A DNA stretch of 24,343 nt. Source: Seminavis robusta (Eukaryota > Bacillariophyta > Bacillariophyceae > Naviculales > Naviculaceae). Within the stretch, counting starts at the first letter, position 1. The number at the start of each line of letters is the position of its first letter. A program made the position numbers and the translations under genes. Shown in pieces: positions 1 through 8,619 of this stretch. A model generated the notes under the pieces. It saw nothing but the letters and a program-made list of their open reading frames with translations, had not been told where the DNA came from and ran no database searches. The stretch spans positions 1 through 24,343 of the forward strand of contig CAICTM010001691.1 of NCBI GenBank assembly GCA_903772945.1. Direction: 5' to 3'.

Positions 1-839
1 GCAAAGCCCATGCCAAAGTATTGCGACAAGATGGAGTGGTCCGCATTGACAATGTCTTGCCCGGCTCCTTGGCAGACGAAATGAGAGAATTCGTCGTGGA
101 ATTGCGACAAGACAGTCACGAACAAGTCTCCAGTGGCAAACTCAAATCCAGAGAACGATATGCCGATGTCCTGTTGAAGGAAAATCGTTGTGATTTGACA
201 TTGCCCTTGACGAATCAGCTGACGGCCGATTGTCTTGCTGCTGTACTCCAACAATCGCCCGTGGGAGAAACCATTGCCAATTTGTTGACGAAAGATGCCG
301 TCTTGTACGAACTCAGTTGTCTGACATCCGACCCCGGCAGTCATCGACAAGTCATGCATCCCGATACTCCTTGTGCTGGCGATGATGATGATCCAGTCTT
401 ATACACGTGCTTTGTGGCATTACAAGATATTCAATTGGATATGGGACCTACTACGTGGATGCCAGGGACACACACATTGGAGGCGCATGAACAATTCAAA
501 GATGAAACGGTGTCTTCGTCCGAGACAAAAAGTCCCAAAGATACCTTGTTGGAAAAGGGACCCGTCGTCTTGGGGTTGCTACCGAAGGGATCTTGTGGGA
601 TCTTTGATTCGCGGTTGCTTCATTGTGGTGGAGCCAATACCAGTGCCGACAATAAATCCAGAGCCGTCTTTTACTTTTCCTGGAAGAATCCTTCCGTGAC
701 CAATGCGGGCAATCCAGGAAGTATTCGGCCGGCATACATCAATCAATACACTCTCCAAGCATTGGACAAGGAGTTGAAAAAGCATGTCAAGGGCAAATCA
801 AAGCTGTTTGTCAACGATAGAAACTCGTTCGATTCTTGA
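1..839 (+). CDS. Phytanoyl-CoA dioxygenase (PhyH)-like protein, 5'-partial
   Basis: This is the 3' part of a gene that begins before the window. The frame is open from base 3, there is no ATG start in this frame near the left edge, and it ends at TGA 837-839. It resembles the PhyH family of Fe(II)/2-oxoglutarate-dependent oxygenases, which hydroxylate lipids or small molecules. The iron-binding set is visible: an HxD motif (His-Pro-Asp, bases 357-365) and a distal His at 621-623 in LLHCGG. An Arg 13 residues further on (660-662, in SRAVFYFSW) is placed to bind 2-oxoglutarate. The motif TTWMPGTH lies between them, as usual in the family. At least 278 residues are present, so most of the catalytic domain is here, but the N terminus and any targeting peptide are missing. 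The substrate cannot be read from sequence. The gene converges on the BTB gene. Confidence 0.8.
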   Translation, partial: KAHAKVLRQDGVVRIDNVLPGSLADEMREFVVELRQDSHEQVSSGKLKSRERYADVLLKENRCDLTLPLTNQLTADCLAAVLQQSPVGETIANLLTKDAVLYELSCLTSDPGSHRQVMHPDTPCAGDDDDPVLYTCFVALQDIQLDMGPTTWMPGTHTLEAHEQFKDETVSSSETKSPKDTLLEKGPVVLGLLPKGSCGIFDSRLLHCGGANTSADNKSRAVFYFSWKNPSVTNAGNPGSIRPAYINQYTLQALDKELKKHVKGKSKLFVNDRNSFDS

Positions 840-1263
840 GCAAGTACCGATATGTAAAAAGGGAAAAGAGTTCGATGCAATGCAGCCTGAGATGTTGCGA
901 GTACGATTGTTGCAGCAAAGGAAGCGGAATGTACACAAACTGTAAAGGTAAAGCCAAGAGTGAATGAACCCCCTCTGAGCGAGCGAAAGGGCCGAGTCCA
1001 ACCTGTAGGCAAACAAGAGGCTCCTACCTAGGAACCTCTTCAAAGTAGCACGAGCAGCGGCACTGTTACCAGAGCTCCATCCACCAAGTTACATAAAGTA
1101 CTACTTCAAGAGTTACCGGTACGTCGTTACCGCGACTGTCTGCTCCTGTGGTTTTCTGCAAATTCAGATGGCGTCGAGTCCCGATGCCGATGAAACTCTC
1201 CCACTATTACGGTACCGCTTTGAACGGGGCTCGACCCACCAGAAGTGAGTGTATCGTAGCAAT
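840..1263. other. Convergent intergenic spacer (PhyH-like / BTB 3' ends)
   Basis: No gene is supported here. The stretch must hold the 3' UTRs of the two converging genes. It contains a near-perfect 26-bp palindrome (1015-1040) and one copy of the octamer TACCGGTA (1114-1121). Both are listed separately or under findings. Confidence 0.6.
1015..1040. repeat. 26-bp near-perfect palindrome
   Basis: The arms are AAGAGGCTCCTA (1015-1026) and TAGGAACCTCTT (1029-1040), separated by CC. They are reverse complements except at one position, which would be a C-A opposition in RNA. It lies between two convergent genes, so a 3'-end or transcription-termination structure is possible. That role is inference only. 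Confidence 0.6.
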
Positions 1264-2655
1264 CTAGAACCGTTCAATACGCACCAACTGAACATGCCCT
1301 GGAGCGTCCATGGCTACGAAAGGCAAAAGTTCCATGTTGGGTTCTTCCGCCAAAAACAGGATTTTCATACTCGCACATGTGCCATAGACACTAGCCTTCA
1401 GCAAGGCAACCCCCGCCACTTCGTCGGGAAGATGCAGCGTCATGGTGACCGTGGAGCCCGAAGGAAACGAAATTCGGGACTTGTGTTGCAGTCGTTCGCA
1501 GGCCATGACCATGCCGTCGCTTCGAAACGCAAAAACTCTGTGTTTTCCTCCAAACACTGCCGGACGACGAGTCTTTTGACACCAAAAGGCAACACCGACG
1601 CAAAGACTATTGGCACCATCATCGAGAACTTGAATCGTCCAACGCAGTTTCATGCGCTTTTGAGTCTTGTCGGCGGGATACTCCAACACGTCCATACAAT
1701 GTCCCTCCTTTGCTTGGGTGAAAGTGGACAAGGAACGTTTCCAAAAGGCAAGCCGAGCGACGGGAGGAATCATCCCGTACTGCTTTTGAGCAGCGACAGC
1801 TTGACTTCGGAATGCCTCGAGCAACATGTCTTGGTCCACCAAATCGGAAGTCATGACCAGCGAAGATGACAAGAATACTGGATCCATTCGTTCGAGGCAA
1901 AAGTGGTCAAGGACAAGCTCACGAGCCGATACTTGATCAATGGTCGAATGCTCGTACCACATATTCACAAGTTGGAAGAGCTGCTGTTGGTCTTTGGGTT
2001 GTCCTGCCGTTTCGTCCTTGAAGACCTCTTCCATTACGTACGAGGAAAGATCTCCCAAAAGGCAACCCGCGACTTCGTCCTTGAGACTGTCCAGACCGAT
2101 GTCACTGGATTGAATCGTAGCCAAGGCACGGTCTAAGACTCGTTCTGGCACTTCGTCCACCCCATCGTCGAATTGTGCCAATACGGCGAGTGCCATCGCT
2201 GGGTTTGCTCGAAGGGACCGGTCCACGGCAAAGTAGGCTTTCTTACACAGTCCAGTCAAGTGGAAGGCTAGTGCAGTTCCCGTCAAGGCGACCAACGTGC
2301 GAACTCGCGATATGGCCTCGAAAGTCATGGACTTGTCGTCGTCGTCGTCGTCGTCGTCTTGTGGATCGAGCAGGTTGGCCGATCCCATGTGAATGAACTC
2401 CAACATGGTGTTCACCGCCTGACTGTTGTATGGAATGTCCACCGTCTCGGTTTTGGTAGTACCAAAGAGGATTTTCCGAAACTTTTCGCTTCGAAGTGCC
2501 AAGATGGACCGGTTTGCGCCGACCACGACGCCATCGTTGCAAACCAAGTCAACGTCGTGAAAGTTGTCGTCCGTCCAAAACGGAATGACGTCGCCAAGAG
2601 ACTCATCTTTCATGCCTTTTGGTACGAGGCCTTCGGCTTCCATGGTCTCATTCAT
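1264..2655 (-). CDS. BTB/POZ domain protein
   Basis: The product is 463 aa if it starts at the first in-frame ATG (2653-2655). Upstream the frame runs through a TTG and meets a TGA stop with no earlier ATG. A BTB/POZ fold spans about residues 28-145. It has the typical FHDVDLVCNDG opening, the GANRSILALRSEKFRKILFG core and a TMLEFIHMGSANL helix. A run of eight Asp (about residues 100-107), encoded by a (GTC)n tract read on this strand at about 2335-2356, sits in a loop of the domain. A helical region follows (about 150-300) that could be BACK-like. The C-terminal 150 residues look beta-rich, with no family I recognise. BTB proteins commonly act as Cullin-3 substrate adaptors or as transcriptional scaffolds, but no partner can be inferred here. 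The gene is divergent from the CDP-DAG synthase gene. Confidence 0.85.
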   Translation of the reverse strand: MNETMEAEGLVPKGMKDESLGDVIPFWTDDNFHDVDLVCNDGVVVGANRSILALRSEKFRKILFGTTKTETVDIPYNSQAVNTMLEFIHMGSANLLDPQDDDDDDDDKSMTFEAISRVRTLVALTGTALAFHLTGLCKKAYFAVDRSLRANPAMALAVLAQFDDGVDEVPERVLDRALATIQSSDIGLDSLKDEVAGCLLGDLSSYVMEEVFKDETAGQPKDQQQLFQLVNMWYEHSTIDQVSARELVLDHFCLERMDPVFLSSSLVMTSDLVDQDMLLEAFRSQAVAAQKQYGMIPPVARLAFWKRSLSTFTQAKEGHCMDVLEYPADKTQKRMKLRWTIQVLDDGANSLCVGVAFWCQKTRRPAVFGGKHRVFAFRSDGMVMACERLQHKSRISFPSGSTVTMTLHLPDEVAGVALLKASVYGTCASMKILFLAEEPNMELLPFVAMDAPGHVQLVRIERF

Positions 2656-2955
2656 TGTTGACCGTTCCAAGCAAGCATTCAAGCAAGTACTCCAAAGTGT
2701 TCAACCTCCAAGAAGTGAGGTCGAAGCGAAAAGGGAAGACGTTTGTCGTCAACGTCCCGGAATTTGGGAAGATAGCTCATTAGGGATAAGGCTTATCCTG
2801 TTGAAGGCGCACGTCGGGAAATCCGCGTCCAACGTCACAGCAGAAAACAAGACGAAAGAAGGTCCTTGGTGTCAATGTTTGAGATGGCCCACAAGCCACA
2901 AACTGCAATGTCCGTTTGTCTCTGGGCCGTGATTTGATGTTGCACGAATTATACC
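2656..2955. promoter_or_regulatory. Putative bidirectional promoter, BTB / CDP-DAG synthase
   Basis: These 300 bp separate two start codons that point away from each other. Near the centre is a perfect inverted repeat: GGATAAG (2784-2790), G, CTTATCC (2792-2798). GATAAG/GGATAA is the I-box/MYB-related motif known from plant light-regulated promoters. Use of this motif by a diatom is inference. No TATA box can be assigned with confidence. Confidence 0.4.
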
Positions 2956-4523
2956 ATGGCGACCAAGAAGCAGCAACACCTAGCCCTTGTGATTCTAGCA
3001 CTTTGTGTGGTTGAAGCTTCTGGATTCTCTCCGTCAAGGTTTCGGTTTGGACGGCCTCTGGATGGTTCATTACGGGTGTCTTCTCAGGTGAATGGCAACA
3101 GCGCGGGTTCTACTCAACAACAATACAACGGGGATAACAGCAATGGCGTCACTAGTAGTGCAGCGAGTATGAATCCCTATCGAACATACAGCGATTACCT
3201 ATCGCGACTATGGAGAGAAACCAACCCACTCGCCAGAAAGAAAATTGCCGACAACAAGGAATTTCTTTCTGTCAAACACACCAGAGACTGCGTTCGTGGG
3301 GATGCATTCCTCAATGACTCTGTCGTGTCCATGGATCACCGACAAAATCTCTTGGATGCATGCGACACCTTTCTAGAAGACACAAAATCCGCGGCCGCCG
3401 AGGAGACAGTGCCAGTTGTAGATGTCGCCGCCAATGGCAAACCAAAAGAGAAGAAACGTCGAAGTGTCTCGTTTGGTGCCACCATGGGAGCTATTGTCGC
3501 ATGTTGGGTCTTTTCTGGAAACTTTATCTTCACGGGCCTATTCACCCTCATGACCATTGCAGGGCAATTGGAATATTACCGCATGGTCATGAATACGGGA
3601 GTCTTTCCCGCCCGAAGAATATCTGTCATTGGAGCTGCTGCCATGTTTCTCACGGTGAGTTCCTACATTACTACTTGGTTGGGTTTGCACGGTTGTATCT
3701 GTGGTTTCTAGCTACACGTAGCTTTGGTGGGACGGGAGTTTCGAAGCTAACTCTCCTATGACTTTACTTGTCTATTTATTTGCAGGCATCGGTGGCTCCA
3801 TCTTTGCACCAAGTGTGCTTGCCCATGTTTGGCCTTTTTGGCATATTACAGCTACTCTCGGATCGAGATGTATGTCCGTCCATTACCGATGTTGCAACCA
3901 CCTTTACGGGAATGTTCTATCTCGGCTATTGTCCATCCTTTTGGTGTCGGATCCGTCTCCTCGGACCCCTGGAGCCGACAAGATTTCTACCCATGACGGA
4001 ACCGTTGTTTGCCTTTTTGAAACAAAACATTGGTCTACTAGCCTTTCTTCCAAAGGCACTGCCCGTGCCAGTGACGGGAGGCGCAATCTTTATCTTTTGG
4101 TCATGGCTTTCGCTGGCATTTAGCGATGTGGGAGCCTATTTTGTTGGTAGAAAATTTGGAAAAACAAAATTGAGTTCCATGACCGCAGCGGCTGGCAAAA
4201 CCAGTCCCAACAAATCGGTGGAGGGTGTCCTTGGAGGTTGCGTCGTGAGTGCCGCCCTCTCGACACTGGGTGCGTGGGCGCAGAGGTGGCCACTCTGGCC
4301 CCTCACGGGGGCAGTTCACGGTTTGATTCTGGGATTTCTTGGTTTTGTCGGAGATCTCACGGCATCCATGCTGAAACGAGATGCCGGCCTCAAAGACTTT
4401 GGAGACCTCATCCCTGAACACGGTGGAATTCTAGATCGCGTGGATAGTTTCGTTTGGACCGCACCCTACAGCTGGTTGGTCTGTTCCACAATCTTGCCGG
4501 CGTTACGGTCCATGACGAGATAG
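2956..4523 (+). CDS. Phosphatidate cytidylyltransferase (CDP-diacylglycerol synthase), plastid-targeted
   Basis: The gene has two exons, 2956-3654 and 3786-4523. The 131-bp intron runs from GTGAGT to TTTGCAG in phase 0, giving a 478-aa protein. Read through without splicing, the frame stops within the intron. The enzyme makes CDP-diacylglycerol from phosphatidic acid and CTP, the precursor of phosphatidylglycerol. The CdsA signature is complete near the C terminus: SMLKRD, then GLKD, then LIPEHGGILDRVD (about residues 427-453). It is preceded by SPNKSVEGVLGG and SDVGAYFVGRKFGK. Several hydrophobic spans lie in residues 165-420. The N terminus is a hydrophobic signal peptide ending in EASG|FSPS (predicted cut before Phe24), followed by a Ser/Gln/Asn-rich transit-like stretch. 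This is the bipartite signal used for complex plastids of diatoms. Residues about 35-160 form a low-complexity, plastid-type extension absent from bacterial CdsA. Confidence 0.92.
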
Positions 4524-5524
4524 ATGATGCCCTGTTCCGAAACAGCGACCCACCATGTGGTTGTTGTGGGTGGCTGAGCTAGCTAATGCATACGTACATA
4601 GATCTCAGAGCTACGTTGTATGTTCGAATGCATGTATCGTGTCCCCGCGTGTAGTCTTTATTGGATAGAACAACCATGCACAATTCGCAAGGAATGAAAG
4701 TTGAAATTGTGAGGATTCCACGAAATTGTAATTGTGAGGAATCGAATCAGCAAAATTTGTAATTGTGAGGAATCAGAGGTAAAATTGTAATTGTGAGGAA
4801 TTAGCAAAATTGTAAAGTGAGGAATCTGCAAAATGTGAATTGTCAGAATGCTTAACAAAAAAGAATTCGTCAAAAAGAAGAATTGTGAGAAATCATCAAA
4901 AATATGAATTGTGAGAAATCGGCCAAATGTGAATTGTGAGGGATTGGAAAATGTGAATTGTGAGGAATTGGCAAAATGTGAATTGTGAGAAATCGGCAAA
5001 CAATGTGAATTGTGAGAAATCGGCAAAAATATGAATTGTGAGGAATCCAATCGGATCAGAAAATGTGAATAGGTGAGAAATCGGAAAATTGAAATTGTGA
5101 GGTTTTCCGATTCAATCGGAAAATCAGAATTGCGAGGTGAGAAAACTACAAGAAGTGTGAGGAATGTGAGGAATGGCTAGGTCCTTCATTCATAGTTTTA
5201 CCTATAGCACAGTCAAGTCGGCGTGATGCATTCAACATGTACCCACGTACTGTACCGTAGACAAGTACCGTACGATACCACCAAACCAATGCCTCCAGTT
5301 TGAATTTCCGGTGCCACGTTCGAAATGGGGATCGTGAGGAAAACCCAATCACCTCCATGGAAATCATACAACTGTGCAGAATACCAGCCAGCAAGTAAGT
5401 AGTGGAACAGTTAGTTGTATGTAACTATAATATACAGTAAGCTTGCAGGTCGAGCATGATATCACTGGCAACAGAATTTGAATTTGGAACAACGTCCCAA
5501 ATCGAAACCACCAGCAATCGGTCT
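4524..5524. other. Convergent intergenic region with minisatellite
   Basis: No gene is supported between the synthase and the first CRAL-TRIO gene. After the synthase stop come a CTGTT/AACAG hairpin and AGCTAGCT (4577-4584). The minisatellite described below follows. The last 350 bases are unique sequence with several GTACCGTAC-like words (about 5250-5275). A long minus-strand reading frame through the satellite encodes only repeated peptide and is not believed. Confidence 0.6.
4690..5175. repeat. AT-rich degenerate minisatellite, unit about 20-30 bp
   Basis: About 17 imperfect copies follow the pattern (A)ATGTGAATTGTGAG(G/A)AATCGGCA. The invariant core is TTGTGAG followed by G or A and then AAT. 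Copies around 4880-5060 are the most regular, while those near 4690-4870 and 5060-5175 are eroded. Unit length varies because short spacers are gained or lost. The array lies between two convergent gene ends. Confidence 0.85.
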
Positions 5525-6565
5525 TCATAAATCATCGTCGTCATCCTCATCGTCTTCTTCTTCGCCCCCATCATCCGTGGTGTAAATGTTCTGATCATCC
5601 TCACCCTCCGAATCACTCTCTATGGAAGAGTCTGACAGTGAAAGAACCTCCTCCGGTGTTGGGGTGGCGGGCAGTTTGTAGTTTTTTTCGAGGAAATACC
5701 GTGTCGTCAGATACTCTTGAATACGGAGTAACAGGAAACGTTCCGAGACTTCGGCTGAGGGGGAATGAAAGAGGCCATCGAGCCGATCGGAATATCCACT
5801 GAACGTGCATCCCGTTTGAAATTTGTAGCTAGCATCGGACCTCATGAGTGGTCTCATGAAGGAGTAGAGAAGATTGGCCGCCAAGGGAGTCCTGATCCAT
5901 GACAGTTCCTTATGCTGAAAGGGATAGTGCTCACAAAGGTCGGAGAATATTCGTCGAATGTGGGTAAGGTTGAAGTTCTTTTGTGACATGCCTTTGATTG
6001 TTGGAGAGAGGATAATAGTCTAATGAGCAAGAAAAAAGATCAAGTAAAAGCCACAGCTTGGGAAGCCATCGTTCCACTTACCCTCGCACTCTCCAATATG
6101 TACCACCCCTTCTCGAATTGCAAACATATTGGAGTGCATGGCATTCATCTGATAGTACATGGCTCCCAAGTAAATCTGCCAGTCGTCGGGATAATCGCAT
6201 CTTTCCGGTGCGATTTTGGCAGTATCGTAGACCCACACAAAGTGTCCTTTTTCTCGATCGACGTCGATGGTGAGCAAGAATCCCTCTTGTTGTCGCAGAA
6301 AGCCCTTGATCAGCTCGATACCTTGCTCCACGGTATCTTTTATCTTGTACTCATCTCGAAAATCCTGCAGGCCACGAAGCCGCTTGAGCGCCCCGTCCAC
6401 ATCATCCTTGGCAATGATCGCCTGATGGACGTACTCCATGTCCGAAACATTGCGAATGTCTTCGGCCGCTTCGGCGGCAGCTTTGATGTTGGCGGCCCAT
6501 TCGCGCTCCTCGGAAGAAATCTCGCTGATCCGTGCCACTTTGAGAGCCTGGCTGTGCGACGACAT
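5525..6565 (-). CDS. CRAL-TRIO (Sec14-like) domain protein, copy 1
   Basis: Exon 1 is 6082-6565 and exon 2 is 5525-5991. The 90-bp intron runs from GTAAGT to CAAAG in phase 1, inside the Gly codon after GECE. The product is 316 aa. The start is the ATG at 6563-6565; an upstream in-frame TTG is ignored. Residues about 10-90 are helical and resemble a CRAL-TRIO-N region. The lipid-binding fold follows, with FLLTIDVDREKGHFVWVYD and then the hallmark C-terminal half: LCEHYPFQHKELSWIRTPLA followed by LLYSFMRPLM, equivalent to the YPERL...INAP...IKPFL region of Sec14. Such proteins exchange or present phosphoinositides, tocopherols or other lipids. The ligand here is unknown. The last 35 residues are a very acidic Ser/Asp/Glu tail. 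A paralogue lies at 15247-16277. Confidence 0.8.
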
Positions 6566-7744
6566 GGTGGCAGAAGAAGGTGACAATGAGAGATGAAGAT
6601 GATGGAGTTTGAAGGTTGCGGGTCAGCAAGATCGAGCCAGCTGCCGCAGTATTGTGGTGAAGACGCTGAGAGACACTTTTGATGAGAGATAGCGGTAGAT
6701 GACAGCCTCTGACATTGCGGACTAAAAGGACGTTGTGGCGTTGTGGCGTTGCTAAAGCGTGAGAGCTGCGTTGGGCAATAAAAGTATCAGCTTCCCGGAA
6801 AGTGTGGCAAAAGCTGAATTTTTGGCGAGGGACATGGGGAATTCAACACTTCAACTGTTGAATTGGGTCAAAAATGTTGAATTTTGATTCAACACCTGTT
6901 GAAAAAACTGTTGAATCTAATTCAACACTTGTTGAATTACTGTTGAATAAAGTGTTGAATAATGCACTACTGTAACTAGCAAACTGTTGAATTACTGTTG
7001 AACAAAGTGTTGAATATATAGTCAACACTGTGTTGAATAATATTCAACAGTTTTTTCAACAGTTTTGAAATTCAACACTGTTGAAAAATGAAATCCAGCT
7101 GAAAATTCAACACTTTTCATCGCCAATTCAACTTTTGCCACACTTTCCCGGCACCGTACCAAGACTCCCTCGATCACCTGTGCAAAGAAAGAGATAATGC
7201 AAACAGATGAGGCGCACGCAAGTACGCACGTAGTTTCCAAAATAGTTCTTTAATGAGGGAGAAGCATGATATTTAATAATAATATTGAATGCATTTGCCC
7301 TCGTTTGAGTTTCTATTTAACACTTGCCCCAGCTGCTCCCCACGACCCACGACAAAGAAAAGCGGAGATACTTTATTTAGAGCCAAGACTACCGGAAGTG
7401 CGTACCGGTACCGATCTCCACATCTCCACTCCAATCGGGCTCTGCCCTCACCGAATGAAGGAGATAATAGATAATAATGATGGCCACAACATCACATAAC
7501 GAACTCAAGGCAGCTCTACTAGCCAGCAAGCCTGCAACCCAGGACCGGGATGCTATGCATAGATCAAGGGTGGGTACCGGTGACTACGGTAGGCAGCGGG
7601 AACGATAGCTATGTACCAGACTGGTACCGGTTGCTCCCTCTACAGCCCCAAATAGACTATCTCCTACTGAGTACATGTAGAGATTCGTGCACCCGCTACC
7701 GATAGCTAGCTAGCGGAAAGATTGTTATGCACCTTCAGTCAAAA
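6566..7744. other. Intergenic region upstream of CRAL-TRIO 1
   Basis: No gene is supported. The first 220 bases are presumably the promoter and 5' UTR of the CRAL-TRIO gene. A MITE-like element (6797-7148) follows. The remainder (7149-7744) is unique sequence containing TACCGGTA (7403-7410), the 13-mer TGAGTACATGTAG (7668-7680) and AGCTAGCT (7704-7711). Small reading frames here look random. Confidence 0.55.
6797..7148. mobile_element. MITE-like element with 17-bp terminal inverted repeats
   Basis: The left end GGAAAGTGTGGCAAAAG (6797-6813) is repeated exactly in inverted orientation at 7132-7148. Similarity continues inward (left CTGAATTTTTGGCGA, right TTGAATTGGCGA). The interior is AT-rich and built almost wholly of TTCAACA and its complement TGTTGAA in both orientations, so the single strand could fold extensively. 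There is no coding capacity. An obvious target-site duplication was not found: the flanks read CTTCCC on the left and CGGCAC on the right. A non-autonomous DNA transposon is the best reading. A chance fold-back accumulation is the alternative, but the matching ends argue against it. Confidence 0.7.
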
Positions 7745-8157
7745 GGATCCAGGACCGTCCGACGGACTTCTCCCAGGCTTTAAAACCTGCCACGACTGAC
7801 TCAAAATCCTGGTTCTCGTTAAGCGGATGTAAGAGGATGTGAAGATTTAAGAGGATGTTTAAGAGAATGTTGAGTGTTTAAGAGGATGTTGTTAAGAGGA
7901 TGTTTATTTAAGAGGATGTTCATTCGTGATAAGAGGAAGTTCTATGGCGTTTCAATGAAGGCTTAAGAGGATGTTTCGAAGCTTTAAGAGGATGTTGTCG
8001 AGAGGATGTATATTTAGGAGGATGTTTAAGAGGAAGTTGAAGATTTAAGAGGATGTTAAGAGGATGTTTAAGAGGATGTTGTCAGTCGTGGCAATTTCAA
8101 TGTTTTTAAATCCTTATCGAAAACCGTCGGACGGTCTAGCTGAAAGTTCCTGATCCA
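7745..8157. mobile_element. Fold-back element with internal AAGAGGATGTT repeats
   Basis: Two perfect 13-bp blocks on the left, GACCGTCCGACGG (7753-7765) and TGCCACGACTGAC (7788-7800), recur in inverted orientation and reverse order on the right (8124-8136 and 8081-8093). A shared TTTAAAA lies between the blocks of each arm, and GGATC marks the outer edges (7745-7749 and 8152-8156). The interior, about 7823-8080, is a loose tandem array of AAGAGGATGTT with around 18 copies and variable spacers. The right arm carries extra sequence relative to the left. No protein is encoded. No clear target-site duplication is visible. It is most likely a non-autonomous fold-back transposon. Confidence 0.72.
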
Positions 8158-8166
8158 CTCGAATGA

Positions 8167-8619
8167 AGTGCAGGGTTTGACCTATCTAGAATAGGTGCTA
8201 GAAATAGAGTTGAGTTGCAGCTCCTCAAGGGCAGACTTTCCAAACAATGGGCGCAACGCCAGGACCAACATCTCAAAGAATGCAACCTCAAGACACACCG
8301 GAAAAATGGACAAACATGGCTGACAGGAATCATCCAAGAATTACTCACTCAGTGGTTCGATCTTTGGGAGGCAAGGAACCTTGATAGGCACGGGAAAGAC
8401 GCCCAAACCAAAGCACAGACAGCCAACCGACAGGCTATCCACGAACTCCAGCTTCTATACGAGAAATACACTGGAAACCTCAGACCAGAACAGGTCTGGC
8501 TTCTCCAAACACCAATCAACACACGCTCCCAATGGCCCACAGCATCAATCCGACAATGGATCAACACATGGGAACCAGTCCTTGAAGAGAGTTACGACAC
8601 ACAGCTTGAGACTGGGTAA
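8167..8619 (+). pseudogene. Retroelement-like ORF fragment (C-terminal tail of a reverse-transcriptase polyprotein family)
   Basis: The frame is open from just after a TGA (8164-8166) to TAA 8617-8619, with no ATG in the first 150 codons, so it is not an intact gene. The pattern LLKGRLSKQWAQRQDQHL, then GQTWLTGIIQELLTQWFDLW, then EARNLDRHG, then a long Gln-rich helix with spaced Trp, matches my recollection of C-terminal tails of diatom retroelement proteins (GRxSxxW...Q...W...LW..RN...HG). I have no catalytic motif to prove it. No reverse transcriptase core is present next to it. It begins immediately after the right fold-back arm and starts inside one copy of a 19-bp direct repeat. Confidence 0.45.

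Noticed and set aside
2332..2358. The (GTC)n tract as a stand-alone microsatellite
   Set aside because: It encodes an Asp run in the BTB protein without breaking the frame, so it is noted in that gene instead.
4658..5050. A 130-codon minus-strand frame rich in SHNSHF/SSQFTF repeats
   Set aside because: It is simply the translation of the minisatellite. The repeats drift in length and frame without protecting a protein.
4690..5175. Evenly spaced repeats considered as a CRISPR array
   Set aside because: Spacers are short, variable and related to the repeats, and the context is eukaryotic with introns.
6023..6583. A 186-codon plus-strand frame over CRAL-TRIO 1
   Set aside because: It lies antisense to exon 1, and the minus strand has clear homology to the paralogue and proper splice sites. 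The open antisense frame is a codon-bias shadow.
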